A stretch of 64,000 bases of DNA from Bacteroidota bacterium (GTDB lineage Bacteria; Bacteroidota; Bacteroidia; Flavobacteriales; Flavobacteriaceae): the NCBI GenBank assembly GCA_023386585.1, contig JAEWJM010000024.1:62001-126000 (forward strand), in the 5' to 3' direction. Positions 54,311 to 62,185 of the stretch are shown here, piece by piece. Below the pieces are notes generated by a model, which saw nothing but the letters and a program-made list of their open reading frames with translations, was not told where the DNA came from and did no database searches. The stretch's first letter is position 1. Every line of letters begins with the position of its first letter. A program made the translations under genes and the position numbers.

Positions 54311-54390
54311 GCCGCGTTAGCGATTGAGGCGGCATCCTCGCAGCGCAGCGGAGAGATATAGCTGAGAGCGCGGCCCGAAGGGAACGCCCA
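54311..54390. repeat. Dispersed intergenic repeat, copy 3
   Basis: GCGTTAGCGATTGAGGCGGC ... CGAAGGGAACGCCC, a second subfamily, related to the one at 56384-56468 by the GCAGCGGA and GAACGCC/CAACGCC blocks. Between the serine hydrolase and ssrA. Confidence 0.6.
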
Positions 54391-54463
54391 AACTATTTAA
54401 ATTAATAGTTCAATAACTGCCCTGAAATCGGCCAACTTTAAAATATCTTAGTAATTTTTGCGT

Positions 54464-54471
54464 TATATTTG
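54464..54471 (+). promoter_or_regulatory. ssrA -7 promoter box
   Basis: TATATTTG fits TAnnTTTG, about 45 bp before the mature 5' end of tmRNA, leaving an A/T-rich leader to be processed. Confidence 0.55.
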
Positions 54472-54516
54472 CGCCTCAATTATTAATTATTAGCTATTAA
54501 TTATTAATTGTTTTTT

Positions 54517-54912
54517 GGGGTCGACCGGTTTTGACAGCAAGTCGAATTGGGAAGTAAGCACGCCGAGAACCGGGACAGTTTCTCGTTAATCCAAAGTCCC
54601 AACACTTTTACACGGCGAAAATAACTACGCTCTTGCTGCTTAATCTGAATCATAGTAAGATGAGCCTCGCTCCTACAAGGTAGGAAAGCAGGATTCTCCT
54701 TGGAAGCCTTGGTTTGTGGCGGCCAGCAAAGGGGAACCGTAAAAATAAACCTAGGGATGGTTTTGCTCCGCGGCCATCCTGACAACTCAGGAGCTAAGCG
54801 CATGGTGGCCGTTCCCGGCCTTGCTTTGTGACGAAAATCCAATCGGGAACTACGCGTGTAGAAAGCTTTGCAGTTGCTTGTTTGGACGGGAGTTCGATTC
54901 TCCCCGACTCCA
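54517..54912 (+). ncRNA. ssrA: Transfer-messenger RNA (ssrA)
   Basis: About 396 nt. The acceptor stem is GGGGTCG at the 5' end pairing with CGACTCC at the 3' end, followed by A; the CCA is not encoded beyond one C and would be added after transcription. The T arm GGGAGTTCGATTCTCCC is present. The tag reading frame at 54614-54643 is GENNYALAA followed by TAA, preceded by a charged alanine. Partner SmpB is in the window at 640. The end is followed by a bulged hairpin that may terminate it. Confidence 0.95.
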
Positions 54913-54940
54913 CATCAAGCGAAAATCCGGAAACGGATTT

Positions 54941-54986
54941 AAACCTAAGAAATCCGCCAAGTTTACTTGAGCGGATTTCTTGGTTT
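54941..54986 (+). terminator. Probable ssrA terminator hairpin
   Basis: AAACCTAAGAAATCCGC (54941-54957) pairs with GCGGATTTCTTGGTTT (54971-54986) with one bulge; the loop is 13 nt. There is no T run after it, so it could be a processing or attachment structure. Confidence 0.55.
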
Positions 54987-54997
54987 AAAGACGTCTG

Positions 54998-55064
54998 TCT
55001 TTGAAAAAGACGGCGGATTTTCATTTGCAGGAGCGGAACGGCGGAGAACAGCGCAGCTAATCTC
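54998..55064 (+). repeat. 67-bp direct repeat, copy 1
   Basis: Begins TCTTTGAAAAAGACGGCGGA and ends AGCTAATCTC. Two further copies of the same length follow. Confidence 0.85.
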
Positions 55065-55128
55065 CCCCGAAATTCTCCGTTTCGAGGATAAAATGAATTG
55101 ATTCGGATTATTTGTTTAAGTCCGGCCA

Positions 55129-55195
55129 TCTTTGAAAAAGACGGCGGATTTTCATTTGCAGAAGCGGAACGGCGGCGAACAGCGAAGCTAATCTC
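55129..55195 (+). repeat. 67-bp direct repeat, copy 2
   Basis: Same length and ends as copy 1 with a few substitutions (GAAGCGGAACGGCGGCG). Preceded, like copy 3, by AAGTCCG[GC]CCA. Confidence 0.85.
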
Positions 55196-55270
55196 ACCGA
55201 CAAATTTATCCGGATTGGAGAAAAACATTGTTCAATATAGTCCGCTGATTTTGTCGTTTAAGTCCGCCCA

Positions 55271-55337
55271 TCTTTGAAAAAGACGGCGAATTTTCATTTG
55301 CAGGAGCGGCACGGCGGAGAACAGCGCAGCTAATCTC
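55271..55337 (+). repeat. 67-bp direct repeat, copy 3
   Basis: Third copy, with GGAGCGGCACGGCGGAG in the middle. The three copies lie 131 and 142 bp apart. The stretch 54913-55397 has no supported gene. Confidence 0.85.
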
Positions 55338-55397
55338 GCCGAAAATTCAGCCGTTTGTAATTACGAAACATCCACTGCTGTTGAACGGTCGATTTTT

Positions 55398-55703
55398 CTA
55401 AGCCTTTTCTGCATTCGAGATTACCCTGATTAGCTCGTCTTTAGGGAGTACGCCCGACTGCCGCCAAACCTGCTTTCCGTTTACAAAAAGCATCATTGTT
55501 GGCACGCCGCGCACCTGATACTGCTGCGCCAGCGGTTGGTTTTTATCGACGTCAATCTTGATGATCGACACCTTATCGCCCAAGCTTTCCTTTACCTCTT
55601 TAAGAATCGGCGCGAGTGATTGGCACGGCCCGCACCAAGTCGCGAAGAAGTCCACCAACACCGGTTTATCCGAATTAATAATGTCATTGAAACTGCTGTT
55701 CAT
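55398..55703 (-). CDS. trxA: Thioredoxin
   Basis: A 101-residue cytosolic thioredoxin. Active site FFATWCGPCQSLAP with Cys24 and Cys27; VRGVPTMMLFVNG has the cis-proline. No signal peptide. Convergent with nothing; it ends beside the 67-bp repeats. Confidence 0.95.
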   Translation of the reverse strand: MNSSFNDIINSDKPVLVDFFATWCGPCQSLAPILKEVKESLGDKVSIIKIDVDKNQPLAQQYQVRGVPTMMLFVNGKQVWRQSGVLPKDELIRVISNAEKA

Positions 55704-55819
55704 CTGCTTGATTTTTTGGCGTTTGAAGTTACGAAATCAGCGCCGTAATTGCAAGCCGAATCCGATATTACTTCTGCCTATTTTGTTAACTTAGCTTCCG
55801 AAACATTTACAACAATCCC

Positions 55820-56350
55820 ATGAATGTCATCATCATCCTACTGTCTATTTTCGCTGCAATCGTCCTTTTGGTTCTGCTGATTGGAATGTTTTCCCGAAAG
55901 GAATACGACATCAGGCGCGAAGTTATAATCGATGTACCATTGCGTAACGTCTACGACTACCTTCGACATCTCAAAAACCAGGATAACTTTAATAAATGGG
56001 TCATGGCCGATCCGGGAATGAAGCGGGAATTTCACGGCATTGACGGAACCGTTGGATTTGTTTATGCCTGGAGCGGAAAAAAAGGCGGCGCCGGCCAACA
56101 GGAGATCAAGAATCTGGTGCAGGATGAAAAAATTGAAACTGAAGTCCGCTTTATCCGTCCGTTCAAAGCGATTGCCTATGCCGATTATATCATCAGGCCG
56201 CTGTCGGCGACACAAACAGCCGTTGTATGGACGAACCGGAACCGAATGCAATATCCGTTGAACAGTATGATCACGGTGATCGAAAAAATGCTGGCCAGAG
56301 ATATGGATTCCAGCTTAGCAACTTTAAAGCGAATCCTCGAAAAGCATTGA
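55820..56350 (+). CDS. SRPBCC family protein with N-terminal membrane anchor
   Basis: A 176-residue protein. A transmembrane helix at about residues 2-23 (IIILLSIFAAIVLLVLLIGM) precedes a START/polyketide-cyclase-like SRPBCC domain (REVIIDVPLRNVYDYLRHL; FVYAWSGKKGGAGQQEI; VVWTNRNRMQYPLNSM). It probably binds a hydrophobic ligand. Function unknown. Confidence 0.78.
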   Translation: MNVIIILLSIFAAIVLLVLLIGMFSRKEYDIRREVIIDVPLRNVYDYLRHLKNQDNFNKWVMADPGMKREFHGIDGTVGFVYAWSGKKGGAGQQEIKNLVQDEKIETEVRFIRPFKAIAYADYIIRPLSATQTAVVWTNRNRMQYPLNSMITVIEKMLARDMDSSLATLKRILEKH

Positions 56351-56383
56351 CGTCGATGGTCGTTTGGGAAACATCCGGTTCGA

Positions 56384-56468
56384 TGCGTTAGGGATAGAAG
56401 CGCAAATCTTTTTTACGGCTTCGGCGAAAAAAAATTGCAGCGGATAGCCCGGCCGAAGGCAACGCCCT
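56384..56468. repeat. Dispersed intergenic repeat, copy 4
   Basis: GATGCGTTAGGGATAGAAGC ... GCAGCGGATAGCCCGGCCGA ... AACGCC. Contains an inverted repeat across TTTTTTAC-GGCTTCGGC. Relates to the copies at 7903, 28751 and 54311. Confidence 0.55.
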
Positions 56469-56547
56469 AATCCTATTAAAACTGCGGGAAAACCGCATCA
56501 TTGTCTGCGCTCCTGCGTTTACCTTAGCGCTTCAGGTTGCCATTCTT

Positions 56548-57663
56548 ATGCAAAACAGGTTTTCCCCGATTGTTGTCCTCGACAAAATTTACCACCGCAA
56601 CCGCGATGTAATTTCGATTCGATTTGACCAATATCCGGCGCTCGAGCAAAAAGTACGCGTGGATCTGAACGCAATGTGGAGCCAGACACGTCAATTATGG
56701 TACATTGATTTTAGCGAGGAAAAGTTGGCCGAAGCAATTCGCCTGTTGCAACTTCACGCGACCATAGACCAATCGCCACTGCTGCGCAAAATGGCCGAAG
56801 AGCGTGGCCAGATGCAGAACATCTCACTTCCGGAGCATGCCAGAAAAATTCTGGACCAGTTTAAGCGTTGGATGAAAGGCAAGCGCTACAGCGACGCAAC
56901 AGTGACCACCTATCACCAGATTGCGGTTTTCTTTGTGAAGTACGTCCACCGCCGGCAGATCGAGACAATCACCGCGCGTACCGTGGCGCAGTTCAACTAC
57001 GAGTTCATTGTTTATCCGCAAAAATCGATTTCGTACCAGAACCAGGCAATTAACGCGATCAAGCAATACCTGACGTATCTTGACCTCGATTTTGAGATTG
57101 GTGACATTGAGCGGCCGAAGAAGGAGAAAAAACTTCCGGTTATCCTGAGTATGTCGGAAGTGCGGCGCATCATCGACCACGCAACGAACATGAAGCACAA
57201 AACGCTGCTGAGCCTGATCTATTCGGCCGGACTTCGCATCAGTGAGGCGCTGAACCTGGAGATCCGTGACATTGACAGCGAACGCATGTTGATCCATATC
57301 CGTGGAGCGAAAGGCAAAAAGGACCGGTACACACTATTGTCGAACCGCATTCTGGCGCAGATGCGGGAATATTATCTTGTTTACAAGCCAAAAAAGTACC
57401 TGTTTGAAGGAGGTTTAAATGAAAAATATACGGCGCGATCGGCGCAGGCCGTTTTGAAGCGCGCTTCAAGCCGAGCGGGAATTAGTAAACCCATTACGCT
57501 GCACAGCCTGCGACACAGCTTCGCGACCCATTTATTGGAGAACGGCACGGACATCAGGTACATTCAGGACCTTCTTGGCCACAGCAGCCCGAAGACCACG
57601 ATGATCTATACGCATGTAAGTTCGGCTTCAATGCAGAACATCCGGAATCCGTTTGACATGTAA
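56548..57663 (+). CDS. Tyrosine recombinase of the cassette array
   Basis: A 371-residue site-specific recombinase. Residues about 1-70 form an N-terminal module with WSQTRQLWY (Trp44 to Tyr52), as in many Bacteroidota integrases; 95-185 the SAM-like core-binding domain; 195-360 the catalytic domain. All catalytic residues are present: Arg230 (GLRISEAL), Lys255 (GAKGKKDR), His319 and Arg322 (HSLRH), His345 (LGHSS), Tyr354 (MIYTHV). Arg230 to His319 is 89 residues, as in XerC/D (96 in XerD) and not as in IntI1 (131), so the integron-specific insert is missing. Yet the C-terminus NIRNPFD resembles the VRSPLD ending of IntI. It faces the array, 86 bp from the first cassette, and is the likely enzyme that moves the cassettes; this is inference. 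Confidence 0.9.
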   Translation: MQNRFSPIVVLDKIYHRNRDVISIRFDQYPALEQKVRVDLNAMWSQTRQLWYIDFSEEKLAEAIRLLQLHATIDQSPLLRKMAEERGQMQNISLPEHARKILDQFKRWMKGKRYSDATVTTYHQIAVFFVKYVHRRQIETITARTVAQFNYEFIVYPQKSISYQNQAINAIKQYLTYLDLDFEIGDIERPKKEKKLPVILSMSEVRRIIDHATNMKHKTLLSLIYSAGLRISEALNLEIRDIDSERMLIHIRGAKGKKDRYTLLSNRILAQMREYYLVYKPKKYLFEGGLNEKYTARSAQAVLKRASSRAGISKPITLHSLRHSFATHLLENGTDIRYIQDLLGHSSPKTTMIYTHVSSASMQNIRNPFDM

Positions 57664-57743
57664 ATTATTGTTTTAAAAAAATCACCATTTTCTTCCGTTA
57701 TCCTCCTCTTTTGGTATATTTGGAGACCGTGCGCCACCGATAT

Positions 57744-57757
57744 AAGTAAGTTACTTG
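57744..57757 (+). other. Candidate primary (attI-like) insertion site
   Basis: AAGTAAGTTACTTG, a small palindrome around the first GTT of the array, lies 81 bp after the recombinase stop. Upstream of it no 116-bp core is present, so the left end of the array is here. Confidence 0.4.
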
Positions 57758-57996
57758 CAAGCGCGTTGCGCGAAAAAGCGCAACCATAAATTGCGCAATT
57801 GGGGTTGCTTTTTCTTTTTCCTTGCTTTTTTATTGAGCTTTTGAAAAGCGTTGCGTAATTGGAATCTGTAGAAAAAATGCCAATTGAAATCGAATTAGTT
57901 TGTGAAACGTTGCGCACCAATCTTTGTGAACCTAAATTCTTGTTTCTACAAAAAAGCAAGGCAAAAAGAAAAAGCTATTTTGCGCCTGCAAGTAAC
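57750..57996 (+). mobile_element. Cassette 1, non-coding fold-back
   Basis: 247 bp. Ends GTTACTTGCAAGCGC and GCGCCTGCAAGTAAC are inverted repeats (14 of 15). An inner inverted repeat pairs 57807-57831 with about 57950-57975 (T-rich arm against A-rich arm). Contains TTGCGCAATTGG-like blocks. No convincing gene. Confidence 0.75.
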
Positions 57997-58112
57997 ATTG
58001 TAGAGCCGCAATGCCTGCATTTTTCCTTGCAGAAAGTACTCAGGTAAGGCAAAATTTTAGCTACATTTCAACTCGAAAACTAATTGAACGGCACTGGCGG
58101 CTCTACGAAGAC
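57997..58112 (+). repeat. Recombination-site core S1 (type A)
   Basis: 116 bp between AAC and GTT. Outer arms TAGAGCCGCAATGCC and GGCACTGGCGGCTCTA are inverted with small bulges; inner box CTTGCAGAAAGTACTCAGG. Confidence 0.8.
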
Positions 58113-58383
58113 GTTACTTGCAAGCGCGTTGCGCGAAAAAGCGCAACCATATATTGCGCAATTGGGGTTGCTTTTTCTTTTTCCTTGCTTTTTTATTGAG
58201 CTTTTGAAATACGTTTCGCAATTGGAATCTATATGAGCAATTGGAATCTATAAGAAAAGAAATGCCAATTGAAATCGAAAAGCGTTGCGAAACTTGCGCA
58301 CCAAACTTTGTCAAAAACCAAGATTTCATGATTCTGCAAAAAAGCAAGGAAAAGAGAAAAAGCTATTAGCGCCTGCAAGTAAC
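58113..58383 (+). mobile_element. Cassette 2, non-coding fold-back
   Basis: 271 bp, related to cassette 1, with an extra ~24 bp containing a duplicated AATTGGAATCTATA block. Ends GTTACTTGCAAGCGC / GCGCCTGCAAGTAAC. No convincing gene. Confidence 0.75.
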
Positions 58384-58499
58384 ACCGTAGAGCCGCAATG
58401 CCTGCATTTTTGCTTGCAGAAAGTACGCTGGTAAGGGAAAATTTTAGTTACATTTCAACCAGCAAACTAATTGTACGGCAATGGCGGCTCTACGAAAAC
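58384..58499 (+). repeat. Recombination-site core S2 (type A)
   Basis: 116 bp. Arms TAGAGCCGCAATGCC and GGCAATGGCGGCTCTA; box CTTGCAGAAAGTACGCTGG. Left flank GCAAGTAAC belongs to cassette 2, right flank GTTGTGC to cassette 3. Confidence 0.8.
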
Positions 58500-58536
58500 G
58501 TTGTGCGAAACGTTAAACGTTGCGATCTACAATTAC

Positions 58537-59262
58537 CTACGAGTTTCTATTTTCAAGTTCGTGTTTCAATTCTTCTGACTCACCATTTAACTCCTCAACC
58601 AATAGATGAATCTTAGTGCAAGGATTATGCGTTGCGTAATTTGTACAATTATGTGCACCCATAAGATTTTGGGCCCATCTTATTGCTTGAGATTGATTCC
58701 CATATTTCAGAAGTATATCATACATTTCCTCACTATTCTTTTTATATGTAAAAAGTTTTGGATTTTTACTCTTTGATTTTTTTCGTATAATCGCATTAAT
58801 TTCAGCTTCAATTGCACTCTTATAATCCTCTCTTGACATAGCGGAATTCCGATATTGAAAATGTAATAAGTACCATAGTTCAAATGCCTCGTTGGTCCAA
58901 CCAGCATTTATATTATTATTCTCAGCTAATAGAATAGCACTATTGAAATTTGCTGCCGTAAAACTATCTTTGTCGAACACCACCCATACACGATCGTATT
59001 GTTGGCTAGAGCTATTTCGGGCTTTAATTGTTCTCTTCACAAGGTCCAAAGTATTCGAACCTTCACCCCGAGTTTCAATGTTGTAGACAAAGGATTTTAC
59101 GTTTTTCTTGAAAGATTTGAAGTAATTAGGTTCGGTCTTTTCTCCTTCGCAGACAATTAAAAAGTAAACATTAAGATCTTTGACAGCCTGTTTTCTCTTT
59201 TTGGTTAAGGTCCTTTTTGTTCGTTTTAATATAGCATTATCAATTTTTATAATGTTAGCCAT
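58537..59262 (-). CDS. RloB-like protein, AbiLii-type
   Basis: A 241-residue protein. The RloB signature VYFLIVCEGEKTEPNYF (about residues 32-48) contains the TOPRIM-like Glu; VWVVFDKDSF (93-102) supplies further acidic residues. RloB-family proteins are paired with AAA ATPases in AbiL-type abortive-infection systems, which is known for the family; the activity here is inferred. Start chosen at 59262 (MANIIKIDNAI), 1 bp after the ATPase stop, rather than an upstream in-frame ATG inside that gene. AT-rich codon use (TTA, ATA, AAT). Confidence 0.82.
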   Translation of the reverse strand: MANIIKIDNAILKRTKRTLTKKRKQAVKDLNVYFLIVCEGEKTEPNYFKSFKKNVKSFVYNIETRGEGSNTLDLVKRTIKARNSSSQQYDRVWVVFDKDSFTAANFNSAILLAENNNINAGWTNEAFELWYLLHFQYRNSAMSREDYKSAIEAEINAIIRKKSKSKNPKLFTYKKNSEEMYDILLKYGNQSQAIRWAQNLMGAHNCTNYATHNPCTKIHLLVEELNGESEELKHELENRNS

Positions 59263-59263
59263 A

Positions 59264-60472
59264 TTATATTTTTTGATAATTAGCGATATAAGGAATAGCT
59301 CCATATCTTCCTCTTATATAGTCAGATTCGAAACTTCTATCGTTTCTAATTGTTTTTCCGCTTTCGTCCTTAAATTCTAACAATGAATACAAATCTGTTG
59401 CTTCGAAATCATCTTTTTCAGTAAACCAAATTTGATCACGTCTAAACAAATTTGACCCTAATAAATTAGTATCATGAGTGGAGAAGATTAGCTGGCCACT
59501 ATCAAATGTATCTTTATTATTGAATAATTTAATAATTGCCTGTGTTAATATCGGGTGCAATTTTGCGTCTAACTCATCGATAATTAATGTTTCACCAAAA
59601 CCATGGGCGAACAAAATATCCCCACAGATATCAAAAATCTTATTGGTTCCGGAAGATTCCTGGTCCTTCATGTTAAATTCCAACTTTTCAACTACTTCTC
59701 CTTTATTGTTATACTTATTATGTATTGTCAGGAGTCTATCTTTAAACTTTTTCTTCTCATCGACATCAATGTTAAAACTTTTAAATCCTAAATCTAAATT
59801 CTTTATAAATTCTTCGACATTACTCTTATATGTGTTCAGATTATACATTGCGTCTGTCATATTGATACTTTCTTCATGTGCAAGACCTGAAACTATTGTG
59901 GTCATTTTAAACTTGTTCATTACTTTATTAGCAATTTCATTATTAAATTGATCCAGCACTGAAATAAACAAAGCATTACTTCTAGTTTTTTCCTCTAAGC
60001 CAGTAGCGCCTTTAAAATTTTCTGCTACACCGATCCCTTCTAAATTTCTAATGAAGCATACCTCTTCTTTTTTGGAATTTTCGTTGGAAATATACAACCA
60101 CTCGGAGTGTATAGTGGTGTTATTTAATTCAAACCCATATCTATATAAATTTTCTTCAATAAAGAAAAGAACCTCAAAATACGAAGGAAGATTTTCTGTT
60201 TCTGTGTTAAGTAAAAACGGCCTAACATTAAACTTATCAGTAGAATTTAGTTTCGACGATAATTGAACTGTAGTAATCATAAAATCTAACGCCTTAATAA
60301 AATTGCTCTTCCCACTGGAATTTGCACCATATATCACAGCTGATCGAAGAACTTTATATTTTCCTTTCTGTTTTATATTTTCTTTTAATTCTGTGATCCG
60401 ACCAGCTTCTAAACTCAAAGTTTTTTTATTCTTAAAGGACAGAAAATTTCCAACAGTAAATTCTAGTAACAT
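59264..60472 (-). CDS. AAA family ATPase (AAA_15/OLD-like), AbiLi-type
   Basis: A 402-residue ABC-type ATPase. Walker A GANSSGKS (residues 49-56), a signature-like SSGTNKIFDICGDIL, Walker B LIIDELDAKLHP (296-307) and the STHD switch (331-334) are present. Middle part is helical. It precedes the RloB gene by 1 bp, forming an operon. Families with this pair are phage-defence systems (AbiL; PARIS is related but uses a different partner). It is antisense to the recombinase and, with AT-rich codons, looks transferred. Confidence 0.85.
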   Translation of the reverse strand: MLLEFTVGNFLSFKNKKTLSLEAGRITELKENIKQKGKYKVLRSAVIYGANSSGKSNFIKALDFMITTVQLSSKLNSTDKFNVRPFLLNTETENLPSYFEVLFFIEENLYRYGFELNNTTIHSEWLYISNENSKKEEVCFIRNLEGIGVAENFKGATGLEEKTRSNALFISVLDQFNNEIANKVMNKFKMTTIVSGLAHEESINMTDAMYNLNTYKSNVEEFIKNLDLGFKSFNIDVDEKKKFKDRLLTIHNKYNNKGEVVEKLEFNMKDQESSGTNKIFDICGDILFAHGFGETLIIDELDAKLHPILTQAIIKLFNNKDTFDSGQLIFSTHDTNLLGSNLFRRDQIWFTEKDDFEATDLYSLLEFKDESGKTIRNDRSFESDYIRGRYGAIPYIANYQKI

Positions 60473-60591
60473 ATAACATTTTTTAATTGAGAAAAATTCT
60501 CATTTCAACAGCAAAATTACATATATAATGTGAGGTTATAACCGTGTTAGTGAGAAAATTTCACAAAAAGTTAATAAACGCTTCGCACAAC

Positions 60592-60708
60592 ACTGCATAC
60601 GCTCCATTGCTGCATTTTGCTAGCCGGAACATTATTCTTCCATTAAACTTTCTAACTTGCAGAAAATACTCAGCTAACCAAGCCGCAACGAGAGCATATG
60701 CGAGTGAC
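60592..60708 (+). repeat. Recombination-site core S3 (type B)
   Basis: 117 bp. Arms GCATACGCTC and GAGCATATGC; box CTTGCAGAAAATACTCAGC at offset about 64. Left flank GCACAAC (cassette 3), right flank GTTGGCAGA (cassette 4). Confidence 0.78.
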
Positions 60709-60881
60709 GTTGGCAGAAACCGGATTTGGCGTGATTGCAAAAATTCATCAATTACATTTTCCATTTTTTGGATTTGGAAATTCCCAATTAAAATTGCTCG
60801 AACTTGTGAAACGCTTTGCGAACAAAGCTTTTAGCTTCACTTTCGTTGTTCTTTTTGCGCATAGTGCGGCTATCTGCCAAC
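60709..60881 (+). mobile_element. Cassette 4, short non-coding
   Basis: 173 bp. Ends GTTGGCAGA / TCTGCCAAC; allowing a 1-base bulge the pairing extends further. No gene supported. Confidence 0.72.
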
Positions 60882-60997
60882 AATGGCTAATTTCTAATGC
60901 TGCTTTTTAGGTTCGGGAGCAGCAAATTAACCAACAAATTTTTATCTTGCCGAAAGTACTCAGGTTCTATTTCCGCATCAAGAAATTAGCCGAGACC
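60882..60997 (+). repeat. Recombination-site core S4 (type B)
   Basis: 116 bp. Arms GGCTAATTTCT and AGAAATTAGCC; inner hairpin TGCTGC ... GCAGCA; box CTTGCCGAAAGTACTCAGG. Confidence 0.8.
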
Positions 60998-61351
60998 GTT
61001 ACTTGAGATTGCGCTCGAGCTACACGGTTCGCATCGTTTTCATTCGTGTTTCCCATTGCAATTCAGACGTGTCAGTTTTGCGCAGAAAAGTTCCTTTCTG
61101 TGGCGGAAATTCGAAACGCAATTGCTTTGTCTGGTTTGCGGAAATTCTTTGTCGAAATGGATCGCGGTTACTTTGGCGAAATTCTTTGGCAATTGCGTTG
61201 TGAAAAACTTCTCTTCAGCTTTTGCCAGCGCAAACCTTCGTTTCGGGAACTCTTCGCTCCTATTCAAGATTTGTCTTGCCGAATAGTTTCAGAAAATTGC
61301 AATTCGTTCTTTCTTTGTGTGCAAATCTTTGGTAGCGCAACCTCAAGTAAC
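60998..61351 (+). mobile_element. Cassette 5, non-coding
   Basis: 354 bp. Ends GTTACTTGAGATTGCGCT / AGCGCAACCTCAAGTAAC (17 of 18). Contains GCAATTGC-type palindromes. Nearly the same as cassette 6. No gene supported. Confidence 0.75.
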
Positions 61352-61467
61352 AATGGCTAATTTCTAATGCTGCTTTTTAGGTTCGGGAGCAGCAAGTTAA
61401 CCAGGAATATTTTATCTTGCCGAAAGTACTCAGGTTCTATTTCCGCATCAAGAAATTAGCCGAGACC
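61352..61467 (+). repeat. Recombination-site core S5 (type B)
   Basis: 116 bp, close to S4 (same arms GGCTAATTTCT/AGAAATTAGCC and box), with a few differences in the middle. Confidence 0.8.
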
Positions 61468-61822
61468 GTTACTTGAGATTGCGCTCGAGCTACACGGTTT
61501 GCATCGTTTTCCTTCGTGTTCCCATTGCAATTTAGACGTTGCAGTTTTGCGCAGAAAAAGTTCACTTTCTGTGGCGGAAATTCGAAACGCAATTGCTGTG
61601 TCTGGTTTGCGGAATTCTTTGTTGAAATGGATTGCGGTTACTTTGGCGAAAATCTTTGTCAATTGCGTCGTTTAAAAATTCTCTTGATCTTTTGTCAGCG
61701 CAAAACTTCGTTTCGGGAAGTCTTCGCTCTTATTCAAGATTTGTCCTGCCGAATGGTTTCAGGAAATTGCAATTCGTTCTTTCCTTTGTGTGCAAATCTT
61801 TGGTAGCGCAACCTCAAGTAAC
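61468..61822 (+). mobile_element. Cassette 6, duplicate of cassette 5
   Basis: 355 bp, diverged copy of cassette 5 with the same ends. The 470-bp repeat of cassette plus core points to an in-array duplication. Reading frames differ between the two copies, so coding is unlikely. Confidence 0.75.
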
Positions 61823-61938
61823 ATTGGCTATTTTCCAGCGCTGCTTTTTAGGTTCGGGAACATCAGTTTAATCAAGAAAGTTTTATCTTGCCGACAGTAC
61901 TCAGCTAATCAGGCCGCGCCAAGAAAATAGCCGAGGCC
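61823..61938 (+). repeat. Recombination-site core S6 (type B)
   Basis: 116 bp. Arms GGCTATTTTC / GAAAATAGCC, changed together relative to S4; box CTTGCCGACAGTACTCAGC. Confidence 0.8.
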
Positions 61939-62185
61939 GTTACTTGCAAGCGCGTTGCGCGAAAAAGCGCAACCATAAATTGCGCAATTGGGGTTGCTTT
62001 TTCTTTTTCCTTGCTTTTTTATTGAGCTTTTGAAAAGCGTTGCGCAATTGGAATCTGTAGAAAAAAATGCCAATTGAAATCGAATTACTTTGCGAAACGT
62101 TGCGCACCAATCTTTGTGAACCTAAATTCTTGTTTCTGCAAAAAAGCAAGGAAAAAGAAAAAGCTATTTTGCGCCTGCAAGTAAC
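61939..62185 (+). mobile_element. Cassette 7, copy of cassette 1
   Basis: 247 bp, same length and nearly the same sequence as cassette 1, with ends GTTACTTGCAAGCGC / GCGCCTGCAAGTAAC and a perfect inner inverted repeat of about 25 bp. No convincing gene. Confidence 0.75.

Larger units (their letters stand above)
58500..60591 (+). mobile_element. Cassette 3, AbiL-like defence genes
   Basis: 2,092 bp. Terminal inverted repeats GTTGTGCGAAACGTT (58500-58514) and AACGCTTCGCACAAC (60577-60591) match at 14 of 15. It carries the RloB-like and AAA ATPase genes, both on the minus strand, and is AT-rich. Confidence 0.8.

Noticed and set aside
54504..54842. 112-codon minus-strand frame
   Set aside because: It is antisense to the tmRNA, whose structure and tag are clear.
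54794..55228. 144-codon minus-strand frame
   Set aside because: It is antisense to the tmRNA end and to the direct repeats; the apparent peptide repeats come from the 67-bp DNA repeats.
56548..57663. Calling the recombinase a true IntI
   Set aside because: The spacing between catalytic Arg230 and His319 leaves no room for the integron-specific domain.
57606..57959. Minus-strand reading frame of 117 codons, with similar ones at 58114-58347, 61940-62209 and 62269-62685
   Set aside because: They lie in the fold-back cassettes. The amino-acid similarity breaks by frameshift between copies and the frames run through the terminal inverted repeats, so they look like by-products of a conserved non-coding sequence.
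60698..60910. 70-codon plus-strand frame across cassette 4
   Set aside because: It crosses from core S3 through the cassette into core S4; a real cassette gene would stay inside.
61046..61806. Plus-strand frames of about 100 codons in cassettes 5 and 6
   Set aside because: The two near-identical cassettes put the matching peptide parts in different frames; there is no conserved protein.
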